A DNA stretch of 35,401 nt from Planctomycetia bacterium (GTDB lineage Bacteria > Planctomycetota > UBA1135 > UBA2386): the NCBI GenBank assembly GCA_005776365.1, contig SXPK01000082.1, forward strand, positions 1-35,401, given 5' to 3'. The notes under the pieces are model-generated. The model searched no databases, had not been told where the DNA came from, and saw only the letters and a program-made list of their open reading frames with translations. Below, piece by piece: positions 8,684 through 18,562 of this stretch. Position 1 is the first letter of the stretch. The number at the start of each line of letters is the position of its first letter. The position numbers and the translations under genes are program-made.

Positions 8684-10921
8684 ATGAAGCCCGTCCGCCT
8701 GTACGGAGACCCGTTCGCCGCTTGCGGCGCCTCGTCCTCGCTCCGATCGGTTTTGGAGCGCTGCAGCGAACGTGGTTTCAAGCCAAGTCTCTGTCTGTTG
8801 CCGGTCAAGCCGAGCAAGGGCCGCGGCGACGGGACGATCGTGCTCGGTGGTGAGGCGGCGGGGACGGTCGCGGACATCTCCCCGGAGCTTCGCGCCCGCA
8901 TCGAAGAAGCCGCGCGTACTCCTGCTCCTTCGACTGCGCCGCTCGTGGTGTTCGCGCCGCACCGCTGGCGCCAGGACATGATTGCGCTGGCCGGCCTCGA
9001 GTGGCCCATGGCGTGCGCCGTCATGCAGGGCGGCGTCGATTCGACCGAAGCGACGCTGACTCGCGTCGAAGCAGAACTGCGCTGGGCCGGCACTGAGGAT
9101 CCGGCGATCTGCGGCGACCTCGAAGAACTCGAAGCTTGGGCCGAACTGCCCTCGCCTCCGGCACACGGACCAGTGCTGCACGTCGGTTCGGACGATCCAT
9201 CGGCGGGCACCGACGTCGCGATCCGAGCCTTCCTCGCCGCGACTCGCGGGCATGACCGCATGCTGCGCATCGTGCTGCCCGAGTCGGCCAACCTCGGCGC
9301 GATCCGCCTCGCTGCGCTTGCCGAAGAAGTCGGCGGCGTCGACGCACTGGCGCGGATCGAGTTCGTGCTCGGTGCACTGTCGCCTTCGCACGCGGCCGAT
9401 TGCGCTGCGGTGCTGCATCCGATTCGCCGACTCTGCGCCGGCGACGCGTTGGCCCAGTTGCTGGCATCGGGCCGCCCCGTGGTGGCAACGCGATGGAACG
9501 CGACGGCTGCCGCGCTCGCGGCACCAGGCGTTTGCGTTCCGGTCGGCGGCGCGATCACGCGCGGCCCCGATGGGCTGCCATGGTGCGAGCCCGATCTCGC
9601 CAATGTCGTCGCTGCGTTGAAGCACGCGCTGGTCGATGCCGAGAAGGCCAAGGTCATCGGCATGCGCGCGCGCTCGCACGCGCTGTCGGAGCTTTCTGCC
9701 GATCGACCGTCAGCGCCGCCAAGGCCGATGGCCAGGCCGCGCACTCGGCCCGTCGTCGTGCTCGAGGCGCCGTTCTTCGAACTCTCGTCCTCGTCGGAGC
9801 TGAGCATCGACACCGCACGCGCGCTCGCACGTCGCGCCAACGTCGAACTCAAGCTCGTCCCGAGCGGCCCGTTCCGTCATGACTTGGCCGCGTTCCGTGA
9901 ACGCGCGCCGGGCCTCGATCCGTTCTTCGCGCGCGACCCTGGCGAGGTTGACCTGTGGCTATCGACCGGATGGCCGCCGCGTGTGCAGCGTCCGTCGTGT
10001 CGCTCCTTCGCTGCCCGCATCGACTGGGAGTATGGCGCGCTGCCAACCGACCTTGTTCCGCTCGTCGCAAGCGAAGCGGACCGCGTCGTGGTGCACAGCC
10101 AGCATGTCGAGCGCACGATCGCGGCCGCCGGCTGCGACAGCGCTCGCATCGTCCGCATTCCGCATGGCGTCGATGGCGCGGTGTTTCACGAAGGCGCAGA
10201 GCCTGACGCAGAGCTCGTTGCGTGGAAGGGCGAGTTGCCGATGGTGCTGTTCGTGGGCGGCATGGTGTTCCGCAAGGGATTCGACGTGCTGCTGCGCATG
10301 GCCCTCGAAGCCTCGCGTCGTGGCGTCAAGTTCGCGCTGTGCCTCAAGGCCATCGGCCACGACCACCACTACGCGGGCTTTCACATGGAAGAACTCGCGC
10401 GCAGACTCGCCGCCACTCCTGGCGCGCCGCCGGTGCGCATCCTCGACGGCGACTATTCGCGCGCACAGCTCGCGTCGATCTATCGCGCCGCGGACTTGCT
10501 CGTGCATCCGTATCGCGGCGAAGGCTTCGGCTTGCCGGTGCTCGAAGCGCGCGCTGCCGGAGTGCCAGTCCTCGTGACCCGCGGCGGCTCGACGGATGAC
10601 TTCGCGGTTGGTCCGGGCTGCGTCGGCATCCCAGCGATCCGTCGGAGCATCGAACTTCCTGGCGCGCACCAGGGCCAGCCTTGGCTCCTGGAGCCGGACG
10701 CCGAGGCGGCGAGCGGCCTGCTCGTGCAGTGCCTGCAACAATTGCCAGCGCTGCGTCAGGCGGCGATGGCAGAAGCGTCGTCCGTGCGTGCGACCTTCTC
10801 TTGGGATGCCGCGGCCGAGGCGATCGAAGCGATGGCCACGGGGACGGCGTCCGCCGCAGTGCAGAAGCCAGAGGCGGTCAGCATCTTGGTGTCGAAGAAG
10901 CCAACGCTGGTCGTCGGCTGA
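8684..10921 (+). CDS. Glycosyltransferase with two tandem GT-B-like domains (second one GT4-like)
   Basis: C-terminal half: VLFVGGMVFRKGFDVLLRMA...LLVHPYRGEGFGLPVLEARAAGVPVLVT (EX7E motif); N-terminal half holds a degenerate GT-like segment (LLASGRPVVATRWNATAAAL). Confidence 0.85.
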   Translation: MKPVRLYGDPFAACGASSSLRSVLERCSERGFKPSLCLLPVKPSKGRGDGTIVLGGEAAGTVADISPELRARIEEAARTPAPSTAPLVVFAPHRWRQDMIALAGLEWPMACAVMQGGVDSTEATLTRVEAELRWAGTEDPAICGDLEELEAWAELPSPPAHGPVLHVGSDDPSAGTDVAIRAFLAATRGHDRMLRIVLPESANLGAIRLAALAEEVGGVDALARIEFVLGALSPSHAADCAAVLHPIRRLCAGDALAQLLASGRPVVATRWNATAAALAAPGVCVPVGGAITRGPDGLPWCEPDLANVVAALKHALVDAEKAKVIGMRARSHALSELSADRPSAPPRPMARPRTRPVVVLEAPFFELSSSSELSIDTARALARRANVELKLVPSGPFRHDLAAFRERAPGLDPFFARDPGEVDLWLSTGWPPRVQRPSCRSFAARIDWEYGALPTDLVPLVASEADRVVVHSQHVERTIAAAGCDSARIVRIPHGVDGAVFHEGAEPDAELVAWKGELPMVLFVGGMVFRKGFDVLLRMALEASRRGVKFALCLKAIGHDHHYAGFHMEELARRLAATPGAPPVRILDGDYSRAQLASIYRAADLLVHPYRGEGFGLPVLEARAAGVPVLVTRGGSTDDFAVGPGCVGIPAIRRSIELPGAHQGQPWLLEPDAEAASGLLVQCLQQLPALRQAAMAEASSVRATFSWDAAAEAIEAMATGTASAAVQKPEAVSILVSKKPTLVVG

Positions 10922-11088
10922 CCGACGCGGCGCTTGCCGTCTGGCAAAAGGCGCGTGGCAATCCTTTGTGCGCCGGGCTCCGACAGATCGCGCCGCGGCT
11001 TGAGCGCGTTTTGCCACGGAATCCGGAACTCCCGTCCTCAAGGCGGGATCCGCGCACTGCCGATGTCGTGTTTGCAGGCAGAGGAACC

Positions 11089-11436
11089 ATGATCGACTTC
11101 GATCGCGACACCGCGTTTACGAGAAAGCTGATCGACGCGCTCGATGCGCGCGCGAAGGCTTCGCTTCACAACATCGCGAACCAGAACGTGCCTGGCTTCA
11201 AGCGCCAGGAGGTCCGGTTCGAGGAACAGCTCAAGAAGCACATGGAGACGGGGGCTCCCGTCGTCGATGCGAAAGTCACGGTGACGCGGGACACTTCTGG
11301 CGCGCCAGGCATGAACAACGTGTCGCTCGTGGAAGAGGCTGCGCTGCTCGACAAGACCAAGCTGCTCCATGAATTCGCCACGCGGCGGATGGGCGGTTAC
11401 TTCGGCACGCTCAACAAGGCCATCTTCGGCAGGTGA
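11089..11436 (+). CDS. flgB: Flagellar basal body rod protein FlgB
   Basis: SLHNIANQNVPGFKRQEVRFEEQL...VSLVEEAALLDKTKLLHEFATRRMGGYFGTLNKAI; first gene of the flagellar cluster. Confidence 0.9.
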   Translation: MIDFDRDTAFTRKLIDALDARAKASLHNIANQNVPGFKRQEVRFEEQLKKHMETGAPVVDAKVTVTRDTSGAPGMNNVSLVEEAALLDKTKLLHEFATRRMGGYFGTLNKAIFGR

Positions 11437-11444
11437 GGCGAGTC

Positions 11445-11903
11445 ATGGCGGATCCAGTAAAGGGCGCGTTTCAAGGCTTCGACATCGCGGCGGCGGGACT
11501 TCGCGCCGAGATGATGCGATCGGAGATCGTCGCTGCCAACCTCGGCAACATGCACCGCACGGGCAACTCGCAAAACGAGCCCTACCGTCGCAAGTCGGTC
11601 GTGTTCCAGGAAGTGCTCGATCGCGTGCAGTCGGCAAAGTCGACGCCGGGCGGCCAACAGGTCGCGGCTGGCGTGACGGTGAAGGCCGTCGTCGAAGACA
11701 ACAAGACGCCGTTCCCGACCTTTCGCGACCCAGGCCATCCTGACGCGGACAAGGATGGGTGGGTGATGCGTAGCAATGTCGACGTCTTCCAAGAACTCGT
11801 CGACCTGTCTGTCATCGAGCGCAGCTTCGAGGCCAATCTGGCGTCGATGCGCAGCTACCGCTCGATGTTGCAGAACACGTTGAACAACATGCGGCCGTCG
11901 TAA
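11445..11903 (+). CDS. flgC: Flagellar basal body rod protein FlgC
   Basis: FDIAAAGLRAEMMRSEIVAANLGNMHRTG...SNVDVFQELVDLSVIERSFEANLASMRSYRSMLQNTL. Confidence 0.93.
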   Translation: MADPVKGAFQGFDIAAAGLRAEMMRSEIVAANLGNMHRTGNSQNEPYRRKSVVFQEVLDRVQSAKSTPGGQQVAAGVTVKAVVEDNKTPFPTFRDPGHPDADKDGWVMRSNVDVFQELVDLSVIERSFEANLASMRSYRSMLQNTLNNMRPS

Positions 11904-11929
11904 GGCGCCGCGAACGCTGAGGAACACCG

Positions 11930-12289
11930 ATGAGCAGCATGGGAATCGAAGGCGGAACGGGACCTGCGATGCGCGGGACCTACGCGAGCCTGCTTGGCTC
12001 GCGCGGGATCGGCGTGCAGGAACCGAAGCCGCAGAGCGGCGAAACCGCTCCGGCCGCTGGCGCGCAGAAGAACGCGTTCGGCGGCGTGCTCGCCGACGCG
12101 CTCGAGCGCGTCGACTCGCTGCAATCGGACGTCGGGCAGAAGACGGAAGCGCTTGCCATGGGCGAGCCCGTCGCGCTGCACGACGTGATGTCGTCGATGG
12201 CGAAGAGCGAAGTTGCGTTCAACTTCGTGCTCGAGGTGCGCAATCGCCTCGTCGACGCCTGGGAAAAGCTGTCGCGATCGGTGGTCTGA
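11930..12289 (+). CDS. fliE: Flagellar hook-basal body complex protein FliE
   Basis: FGGVLADALERVDSLQSDVGQKTEALAMGEPVALHDVMSSMAKSEVAFNFVLEVRNRLVDAWEKLSR. Confidence 0.92.
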   Translation: MSSMGIEGGTGPAMRGTYASLLGSRGIGVQEPKPQSGETAPAAGAQKNAFGGVLADALERVDSLQSDVGQKTEALAMGEPVALHDVMSSMAKSEVAFNFVLEVRNRLVDAWEKLSRSVV

Positions 12290-12292
12290 GCC

Positions 12293-13819
12293 ATGCGTCA
12301 ATTCCTGACCGAACTCCAGAAGAACTTGTCGGGCATCTGGTCCCGTCTCGACGGCGGCCAACGTCTGATCGTCGCTTCCGTGATGCTCGCTGCCGTCGTC
12401 GGCCTGTCCGCGATCCTCTGGTTCGCAGGTCAGCCGAGCTACGTCACCGTGCTCGAGCCTGCGACCAGCGAAGACATGCGCAATGCCAAGCGCGTGTTGA
12501 GCCAGGCCGGCGTCCCGACGATTCCCGACGAAACGGGCCGCGGCCTTCTCGTCGATCGCACTCACTACGGTATGGCGCGCAACGCGCTGATCGAAGGCGG
12601 CTTGCTCGACAAGAGCCAGCGCAGCCTGCTCGACTCCAGCCTCGTCGAAGATTCCGACACCAAGCGCTTCAAGCTCGAAGCCGCGACCCGTGCCCAAGCC
12701 GAGTCGGCGATCGCCGCGCTCGCCGGCGTGCAAGGCGCGACCGTCACGGCGAGCAAGCCCAAGCGCTCGGTCTTCCGCGACCGCGACAACGAGACCGCGC
12801 CGCAGGCCACCGTCGCGCTGCGTCTGCGCCCCGAGGCATCGTTCGAAGCTGTGGCCCGCAGCGCGTCGTCGCTCGCTTCTTCGCAGTTGGGAATCCCGAT
12901 GACGAACGTCGAGGTCTTCGACGCCGCCAATCCCGCGCAGCGCTGGCGTTACGACCCCGATCGCGAGGCAGGCGGCGGCTCGGCCGAGTTTCTCGCGATG
13001 GAACGTCGTCTGGCGGCCGAACGGACCGCCAAGGCCCAGGATGCCCTGGACGCTATTCATCCCGGCAAGATCAAGGTCACCGTCGGTGTCGAACTCGACC
13101 CGCAATGGGAGATCACCAGCCAGCGGGTTCTGTCGCCCGAGCCGATCGTGATGAGCGACAGCATGACGAAGGACACCAGCGACAACAGCGAGAGCAGTTC
13201 GACCGCGGCTGGCGACCCGAGCGTCGCGACGCCGAGCAACGTGGGCACGCAGCCGCGCACGGCGAACTCGACCAAGAAGGAGACGCGCGATCGGACCTAC
13301 ATGTCCGACATCGGCGAGCGCCGCAGCGGCAAGCTCGCGCCTGAGGTCAAGCGCCTGTCCGTCGCGCTGATCTACGATCGCGCACTCGAACAACTGCCCG
13401 GCTTCGACAAGCAGAACCTCGTCAACGTCGTGAAGTCGATCGTTGGCTGGGATCCTGCGCGTGACCAGGACGTCGCGTTCAGCTCGATGGCCGGCGACTT
13501 CGCGCCAGAAGAACCGATCGTCGTCGAGAGCGGACCGACCTTTGCCGACACCGCCAAGCAGTGGGGGCCGACCATCGGCCAGCTCGTCGGCGTCGTGCTC
13601 GTCATCATGTTCTTGAAGAGCATGCTGAAGCCGCAGGGTGCGCGGGCAGCCGTTGCGTCCGCGGAGCAGAGCTTGGCCGTGTCGACGGTCGACGAGTCGA
13701 AGTTGCCGCCTGAGGAACAGCAGAAGCGGATGCGCCGCGAGATCGAACGCACGATCGTCAATGACCCCGCCGCGCTCGCGAAGATGCTCGAGAGCTGGCT
13801 TGCGGAGCAAAAGGCCTGA
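12293..13819 (+). CDS. fliF: Flagellar M-ring protein FliF
   Basis: N-terminal TM, YVTVLEP...AKRVLSQAGVPTIPDETGRGLLVDRTHYGMARNALIEGGLL, C-terminal TM and IVNDPAALAKMLESWL. Confidence 0.95.
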   Translation: MRQFLTELQKNLSGIWSRLDGGQRLIVASVMLAAVVGLSAILWFAGQPSYVTVLEPATSEDMRNAKRVLSQAGVPTIPDETGRGLLVDRTHYGMARNALIEGGLLDKSQRSLLDSSLVEDSDTKRFKLEAATRAQAESAIAALAGVQGATVTASKPKRSVFRDRDNETAPQATVALRLRPEASFEAVARSASSLASSQLGIPMTNVEVFDAANPAQRWRYDPDREAGGGSAEFLAMERRLAAERTAKAQDALDAIHPGKIKVTVGVELDPQWEITSQRVLSPEPIVMSDSMTKDTSDNSESSSTAAGDPSVATPSNVGTQPRTANSTKKETRDRTYMSDIGERRSGKLAPEVKRLSVALIYDRALEQLPGFDKQNLVNVVKSIVGWDPARDQDVAFSSMAGDFAPEEPIVVESGPTFADTAKQWGPTIGQLVGVVLVIMFLKSMLKPQGARAAVASAEQSLAVSTVDESKLPPEEQQKRMRREIERTIVNDPAALAKMLESWLAEQKA

Positions 13820-13825
13820 TCTGTC

Positions 13826-14860
13826 ATGCCCGCAACCCCGAACAAGAAGGACGCCAGATCGCAGACCCCGGACCGGGCGATCGCGACGTTGTTGCTGTCT
13901 ATCGATCAGGAACTCTCGGCAAAGGTGCTGCGGCATCTCTCCGACGACGCGGTCGACCGGATCACGCGCGCGATGCAGGAGTTGCAGGAACTCAGCATCG
14001 ACCGTGACAGCATTCGCAAGTCCTACGACAACGCCGTGCAGCGCATGCGCCAGGACGACATCGCGATCGGCGACGTTGGCGGCGCGATGCAAAGCGTGCT
14101 GGTGAAGGCGTTCGGCGAAGGCCGCGGCGCCGACGTGACCAAGCGGGCGAACAACGACATTCTCGCCAAGAAGCCGTTTGCGATGTTCGAGGCGCTGACC
14201 GCCGAGGACCTCGCCAACCTGCTGACCGAGGAGCACCCGCAGATCGCGGCGGTGTTCATGGCGCACTTGGACCGGAAGAAGGGCGGCGAAGTCCTGCGCT
14301 TTCTCGAAGAGGACATGCGCGCGGACCTGATCCAGCGCGTCGCCAATCTCGACCGCACCCCGCCAGAGGTCGTGCAGCGCGTGCTCGAGGTGATGCGCAA
14401 GAAGGTCAAGGACCTCGGCCTCACCACGCTGCGCGCCGAGCCCAAGGCATGGGTCAAGGCGGCGGCGCAGATCCTCAACAACATGGGCGGCGGCGAGAAG
14501 GCGATCCTCGAGAAGATCGAGGGCGCCGACGCGCCGATGGCCGCTGCGATCCGAGACGAGATGTTCACCTTCGACGACATCCAGAAGCTGGACAAGAAGG
14601 CGATGCAGAAGATCCTGGCCGCAGTCGATTCTCGAAACCTCGCCGTCGCATTGAAGGCCGCAATCCCGAGCGTGGAGCAGTGCATCCTCGGCAACCTCAG
14701 CAAGCGCGCCGCCGACATGGTTCGCGAGGAGCGTGACTCGCTTGGTCCGACGCCGCTCTCCGAGGTCACTGCCGCGCAGAACGAGATCCTGAAGCTGATT
14801 CGCGACATGGTCGACAAGGGCGACATCCAAGTTGGCGCGGGTGCGGAACAACTCGTCTAA
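13826..14860 (+). CDS. fliG: Flagellar motor switch protein FliG
   Basis: LLTEEHPQIAAVFMAHLDRKKGGEVLRFLEEDMRADLIQRVANLDRTPPEVVQRV... and MFTFDDIQKLDKKAMQKIL. Confidence 0.96.
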   Translation: MPATPNKKDARSQTPDRAIATLLLSIDQELSAKVLRHLSDDAVDRITRAMQELQELSIDRDSIRKSYDNAVQRMRQDDIAIGDVGGAMQSVLVKAFGEGRGADVTKRANNDILAKKPFAMFEALTAEDLANLLTEEHPQIAAVFMAHLDRKKGGEVLRFLEEDMRADLIQRVANLDRTPPEVVQRVLEVMRKKVKDLGLTTLRAEPKAWVKAAAQILNNMGGGEKAILEKIEGADAPMAAAIRDEMFTFDDIQKLDKKAMQKILAAVDSRNLAVALKAAIPSVEQCILGNLSKRAADMVREERDSLGPTPLSEVTAAQNEILKLIRDMVDKGDIQVGAGAEQLV

Positions 14861-14867
14861 GAACGTC

Positions 14868-15473
14868 ATGGCAACCGGACGCAACGCGATCGCGCTCGAA
14901 GCCCCGCTCCTCGGAGTGCGCACGCTGTCGCGTTCGCTGCTTGCGGACGAAGCGACGGCTGGCAAGGTCAAGTGGCTCGTGTCGCTGGGCGAGCAGAAGA
15001 ATCGCCGCGATGCTGAATTGAAGGCGATGCAGGGCATTGCCCAGGCCGTCTTGCGCGCGACGCAGCAGTCGCACGCGATGGTGGCACAACGGGCTGAAGA
15101 GCTTTCGGCCCTCGTCGTCGAATTGGGCCTTGCCGTCGCCCGCGAGATCGTCGGCGACGCGCTCGATCGCGGCGCGACGGATCCGACCGAGGCCGTTGTT
15201 CATTGCCTGCGCGACTGCGTTCATGGCGCCAACGACAGCGATCTCGTCGTGAAGCTACATCCAGAAGATCACGCGCTCGTCAGCAGGCAGCTCGCCGCGA
15301 TGCCTGATCTTGCCGATGCCGTCGCAAAATCGAAGTTCGTCGCCGACGCATCGCTCGGCCGCGGCGAAGTCCGTGCGTCGACCGAAGCTGGCAAGCTGCG
15401 CTACGACCCGCGCGAGACCTTCGAACGCGTGGCCGCAGCAGTTCGCAATGCCGCGCATGGCGGGATGCCGTGA
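14868..15473 (+). CDS. fliH: FliH-like flagellar export ATPase regulator
   Basis: Between fliG and fliI; VVELGLAVAREIVGDAL...DLVVKLHPEDHALV...KFVADASLGRGEVRASTEAGKLRYDPRETF is FliH/YscL-like. Alternative start at 14832. Confidence 0.82.
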   Translation: MATGRNAIALEAPLLGVRTLSRSLLADEATAGKVKWLVSLGEQKNRRDAELKAMQGIAQAVLRATQQSHAMVAQRAEELSALVVELGLAVAREIVGDALDRGATDPTEAVVHCLRDCVHGANDSDLVVKLHPEDHALVSRQLAAMPDLADAVAKSKFVADASLGRGEVRASTEAGKLRYDPRETFERVAAAVRNAAHGGMP

Positions 15474-16795
15474 GCCCGCGCGCCCCATTGCCGCCGCATC
15501 TGTTGGCTGCCCTTGACGCGGGTCGTGCGCAAAATCGCATGGTCGCCGAGGGTCGGGTGAAGGCGATCTCCGGCATCGCGATCCGGGTCACCGGCCTGCG
15601 CGCCGCGATCGGTGACGTGTGCACGATCCATCCGCAAGGCGGTCGCGAGGAGATCCCCGCCGAGGTCGTTGGTTTTGACGCCGGGGAGGCCGTCGTGCTC
15701 GCTCTTGGCGCCAATCAAGGCGTCGCGCCGTGGGATCTCGTTCGCAACGACCATCGCACGCTGCAGGTGCCGGTCGGAGCGTCATTGCTCGGCCGCGTGC
15801 TCGATGCGCTCGGTCGCCCGATCGACGGCGGACCGCCGCTCGACGCGCCGACGCGTTCGATCTCAGGCGCTGCGCCTGCGCCACTCGAACGCTCCCCGAT
15901 CCACGAGCCGCTGATCACCGGCGTGGCGGCAATCGATGGCTTCACGACATGCGGCAAGGGGCAGCGCGTCGGGATCTTCGCCGGATCAGGCGTGGGCAAG
16001 TCGACCTTGATGGGAACGATCGCGAAGAGCGACGCCGCGCAGGTCAACGTGATTGCGATGATCGGCGAGCGTGGGCGCGAAGTGGGCGAGTTCCTCACCG
16101 AAGCGCTCGGCCGCGAGGGCATGGCAAAGTCGGTCGTCATTGCTTGCACTTCGGATCAAGCGCCGATGCTGCGACTGAAGGCGCCGCTGGTGGCGGTCAC
16201 GATCGCCGAGGCATTCCGCGAACAAGGGCTGGACGTCTTGTTCTTGATGGACAGCGTGACGCGATTTGCGATGGCAGCGCGCGAAGTCGGCCTCGCGGCC
16301 GGCGAGCCGCCGACGCTGCGCGGATACCCGCCGTCGTTGTTCGCCAAGATGCCCCAGCTCGTGGAGCGTCTGGGCAACGACGGTCGCGGTTCGATCACGG
16401 GTTTGCTGACGGTGCTCGTCGATGGTGACGACATGAACGAGCCGGTGTCCGACGCATTGCGCGGCTACCTGGACGGTCACATCGTGCTGTCGCGCAAGCT
16501 TGCGGAGCGCGGCCGATTCCCGGCTGTCGACGTGCTGGCTTCGATCAGCCGTCTGATGCCCAAGGTCACGACCAAGGAGCATCAAGCGCGCGCCAAGAAG
16601 GTGCGCGAGTGGCTCGCGCACTACGAAGAGAACAAGGACCTGGTCACGGTCGGCGCCTACAAGAAGGGCGGCGATCCACTGCTCGACCAAGCGATTGCGC
16701 GTCTGCCGCAGATCGAGGACCTGTTGTTCCACGGCGCCTCGTCGCGGCCCGCCGCCGACACGCAAAAGCGCATGCAGCAGATCGCCGGCATCTGA
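15470..16795 (+). CDS. fliI: Flagellum-specific ATP synthase FliI
   Basis: QRVGIFAGSGVGKSTLMGTIAKS (Walker A), MIGERGREVGEFL, FLMDSVTRFAMAAREVGLAAGEPPTLRGYPPSLFAKMPQLVER; GTG start overlaps the fliH stop (GTGA). Confidence 0.97.
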   Translation: MSPRAPLPPHLLAALDAGRAQNRMVAEGRVKAISGIAIRVTGLRAAIGDVCTIHPQGGREEIPAEVVGFDAGEAVVLALGANQGVAPWDLVRNDHRTLQVPVGASLLGRVLDALGRPIDGGPPLDAPTRSISGAAPAPLERSPIHEPLITGVAAIDGFTTCGKGQRVGIFAGSGVGKSTLMGTIAKSDAAQVNVIAMIGERGREVGEFLTEALGREGMAKSVVIACTSDQAPMLRLKAPLVAVTIAEAFREQGLDVLFLMDSVTRFAMAAREVGLAAGEPPTLRGYPPSLFAKMPQLVERLGNDGRGSITGLLTVLVDGDDMNEPVSDALRGYLDGHIVLSRKLAERGRFPAVDVLASISRLMPKVTTKEHQARAKKVREWLAHYEENKDLVTVGAYKKGGDPLLDQAIARLPQIEDLLFHGASSRPAADTQKRMQQIAGI

Positions 16796-16932
16796 GGCGA
16801 AACGGCAGAGGCCACCCGGACCGTCGGGTTTGGCGACGGCAAAATGCCCAAGCCCGGGCCTATTGCGGCAGGGCCAGTGGCGATGGGCAAAGGCCGCCTG
16901 CCGTTCCCGCGAGTTCGGCTCCACAAGATCCC

Positions 16933-17400
16933 ATGGCATGGCCGATAGACGGGATCATGCGTCGTTTCCGTTTCCGGTTGGCGGGCTTGCTCAGACTGCG
17001 CGAGCAGTTGGAGCGCGCCGCGCGTCGCGATCTCGCGACGGCGATGGGCGTCGTCTCGGGCGCCGAGCAGCGCCTGCAGGCCGCGACCGCCGGACTCTCG
17101 GAATGCGAGCGCCTTGGCGTTGGCGGCGATGCCGCTGCGCCGCTTGCTCGCGCCCTAGCCAAAGGACTGGCGCGCCATCGACTGCGGGTGCAGAACGAGT
17201 TGCGTGCGGCGCATGCACAACTCGATCGCGCGCGTGGCGACTGGGTCGAACGGCGTCGCGACGAACGCACTCTCGACATGCTGCGCGACAAGCAGCGTGA
17301 AGGATGGGTGCGTGAGAGCGAGAAGAAAGAACAGCACGAACTCGAAGAGCTCGCGCGCGGCCGGACTCCGGCGCCCGCGCGGGTGGAGGAGCCGAGATGA
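16933..17400 (+). CDS. fliJ: FliJ-like flagellar export chaperone
   Basis: Short coiled-coil protein (FRFRLAGLLRLREQLERAARRDLATAMGVVSGAEQRLQ...) directly downstream of fliI; alternative ATG at 16957. Confidence 0.75.
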   Translation: MAWPIDGIMRRFRFRLAGLLRLREQLERAARRDLATAMGVVSGAEQRLQAATAGLSECERLGVGGDAAAPLARALAKGLARHRLRVQNELRAAHAQLDRARGDWVERRRDERTLDMLRDKQREGWVRESEKKEQHELEELARGRTPAPARVEEPR

Positions 17401-18491
17401 AGAGTCTGATTGTCAACGGGATCGCAGGCGTCGGGTTGTTCGTAGGCGCGTTGGCCGGTGGACTCGTGGCCACGGGTCGATGGAACCACGAAGGTGTCGC
17501 GAACATTCCACTGCTGAACTCGATGTTCCCGGCTCCGGCCGAAACGCCCGCGGGTGGTGACGGCGAGGCAAAGGACGCGAACGTCGCGGCCGATGGCGCC
17601 AAGGACGCAACGCATGGCGCTTCGCACGATGCTGCGACCGAGGCGAGCGCGGACGCCGCCGCATCGGCGCTCGACGGCACCCACACAGCCAATCCGCAGG
17701 ATCCGAAGAAGCTGCCACTGCCGAAGCCCGGCAAGTCGCTGTTCTCGAAAGAGGAGAAGAAGAGCGGCGGCCATGGCGAGGAGGCTCCAGCCGAAGGCCA
17801 TGGCGCGGATCCGGCGAAGGCCGACCACGGCCAGCAAGCTGCGCAAGACCCCGCAGGTCACGCCCCGGCGCCCGCCGCGGAGACCAAGCCGACTTCGATG
17901 CCCGAGCGCGATTTCGCGCACGTCGGCAAGGAGCTGCAGCACGAGCCAGGCGTTCGCTACCAGCCCGGCGCGTTGTTTCGATTTGAAGGCCTGCCTGCCG
18001 GCGTGACGCCGGAGCAGCTCAATGCCGCGTGGAAGCGCGTGCAGGATGGGCTTGCAGAGATCGAGCGCCGCACGAAGGCGGTCGAGATCAAAGAGCAGGA
18101 GCTGCGTGAGTTCAGCGAGGATCTCGCACGTCGCCAGACCGAAGTCGGCAAGGAGCGCGCCGAGGTCGAGGGCATGCATCGCAGGCTCGATGAGCGGATC
18201 GAGCAGTTCCAGGACCAGATCAAGCTGGTTCGCAACGATGAAGTCGCCGGCCTGAAACGCAACGCGCAGCATCTCGCGAACTTCGAGCCCACGAAGGCGG
18301 TGGAGATCATCACCGACCAATGGAAGACCGACGCTGGACAGGTCGAGGTCCTCAAGCTGCTCGAGTTCATGAGCAAGGACGATGTCGACGAGATCCTGGG
18401 CGTGATGCCGACGGCGCTCGTCCGCGACGTCATGCAGAAGCGCCTCAAAGTGACCAAGGAGCCGACGCCAGCGGCGACTCCGAAGAAGTGA
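17397..18491 (+). CDS. MotE/FlgX-like flagellar motor accessory protein
   Basis: ATGA overlap with fliJ; single TM, low-complexity linker, coiled coil, then KAVEIITDQWKTDAGQVEVLKLLEFMSKDDVDEILGVMPTALVRDVMQKRL (MotE/MgtE-N-like). Confidence 0.7.
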   Translation: MKSLIVNGIAGVGLFVGALAGGLVATGRWNHEGVANIPLLNSMFPAPAETPAGGDGEAKDANVAADGAKDATHGASHDAATEASADAAASALDGTHTANPQDPKKLPLPKPGKSLFSKEEKKSGGHGEEAPAEGHGADPAKADHGQQAAQDPAGHAPAPAAETKPTSMPERDFAHVGKELQHEPGVRYQPGALFRFEGLPAGVTPEQLNAAWKRVQDGLAEIERRTKAVEIKEQELREFSEDLARRQTEVGKERAEVEGMHRRLDERIEQFQDQIKLVRNDEVAGLKRNAQHLANFEPTKAVEIITDQWKTDAGQVEVLKLLEFMSKDDVDEILGVMPTALVRDVMQKRLKVTKEPTPAATPKK

Positions 18492-18562
18492 ACTTTTTCT
18501 CGACACCCGCGCCTTCCTGCGTCGATAGACGCCGGAAAGACCGTTGGTAGGGAGCGATCACA

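Noticed and set aside
10922-11088. Sigma54 or sigma28 promoter upstream of flgB
   Set aside because: TGGCAATCCTTTGTGC has the GG/GC spacing off by one, and GCCGATGT lacks a well-spaced TAAA box; too weak to claim.
11855-15037. 1060-aa minus-strand ORF antisense to fliE-fliH
   Set aside because: Shadow ORF from high GC; composition is Leu/Arg/Asp/His-rich with no domain, and the plus strand encodes unmistakable flagellar proteins.
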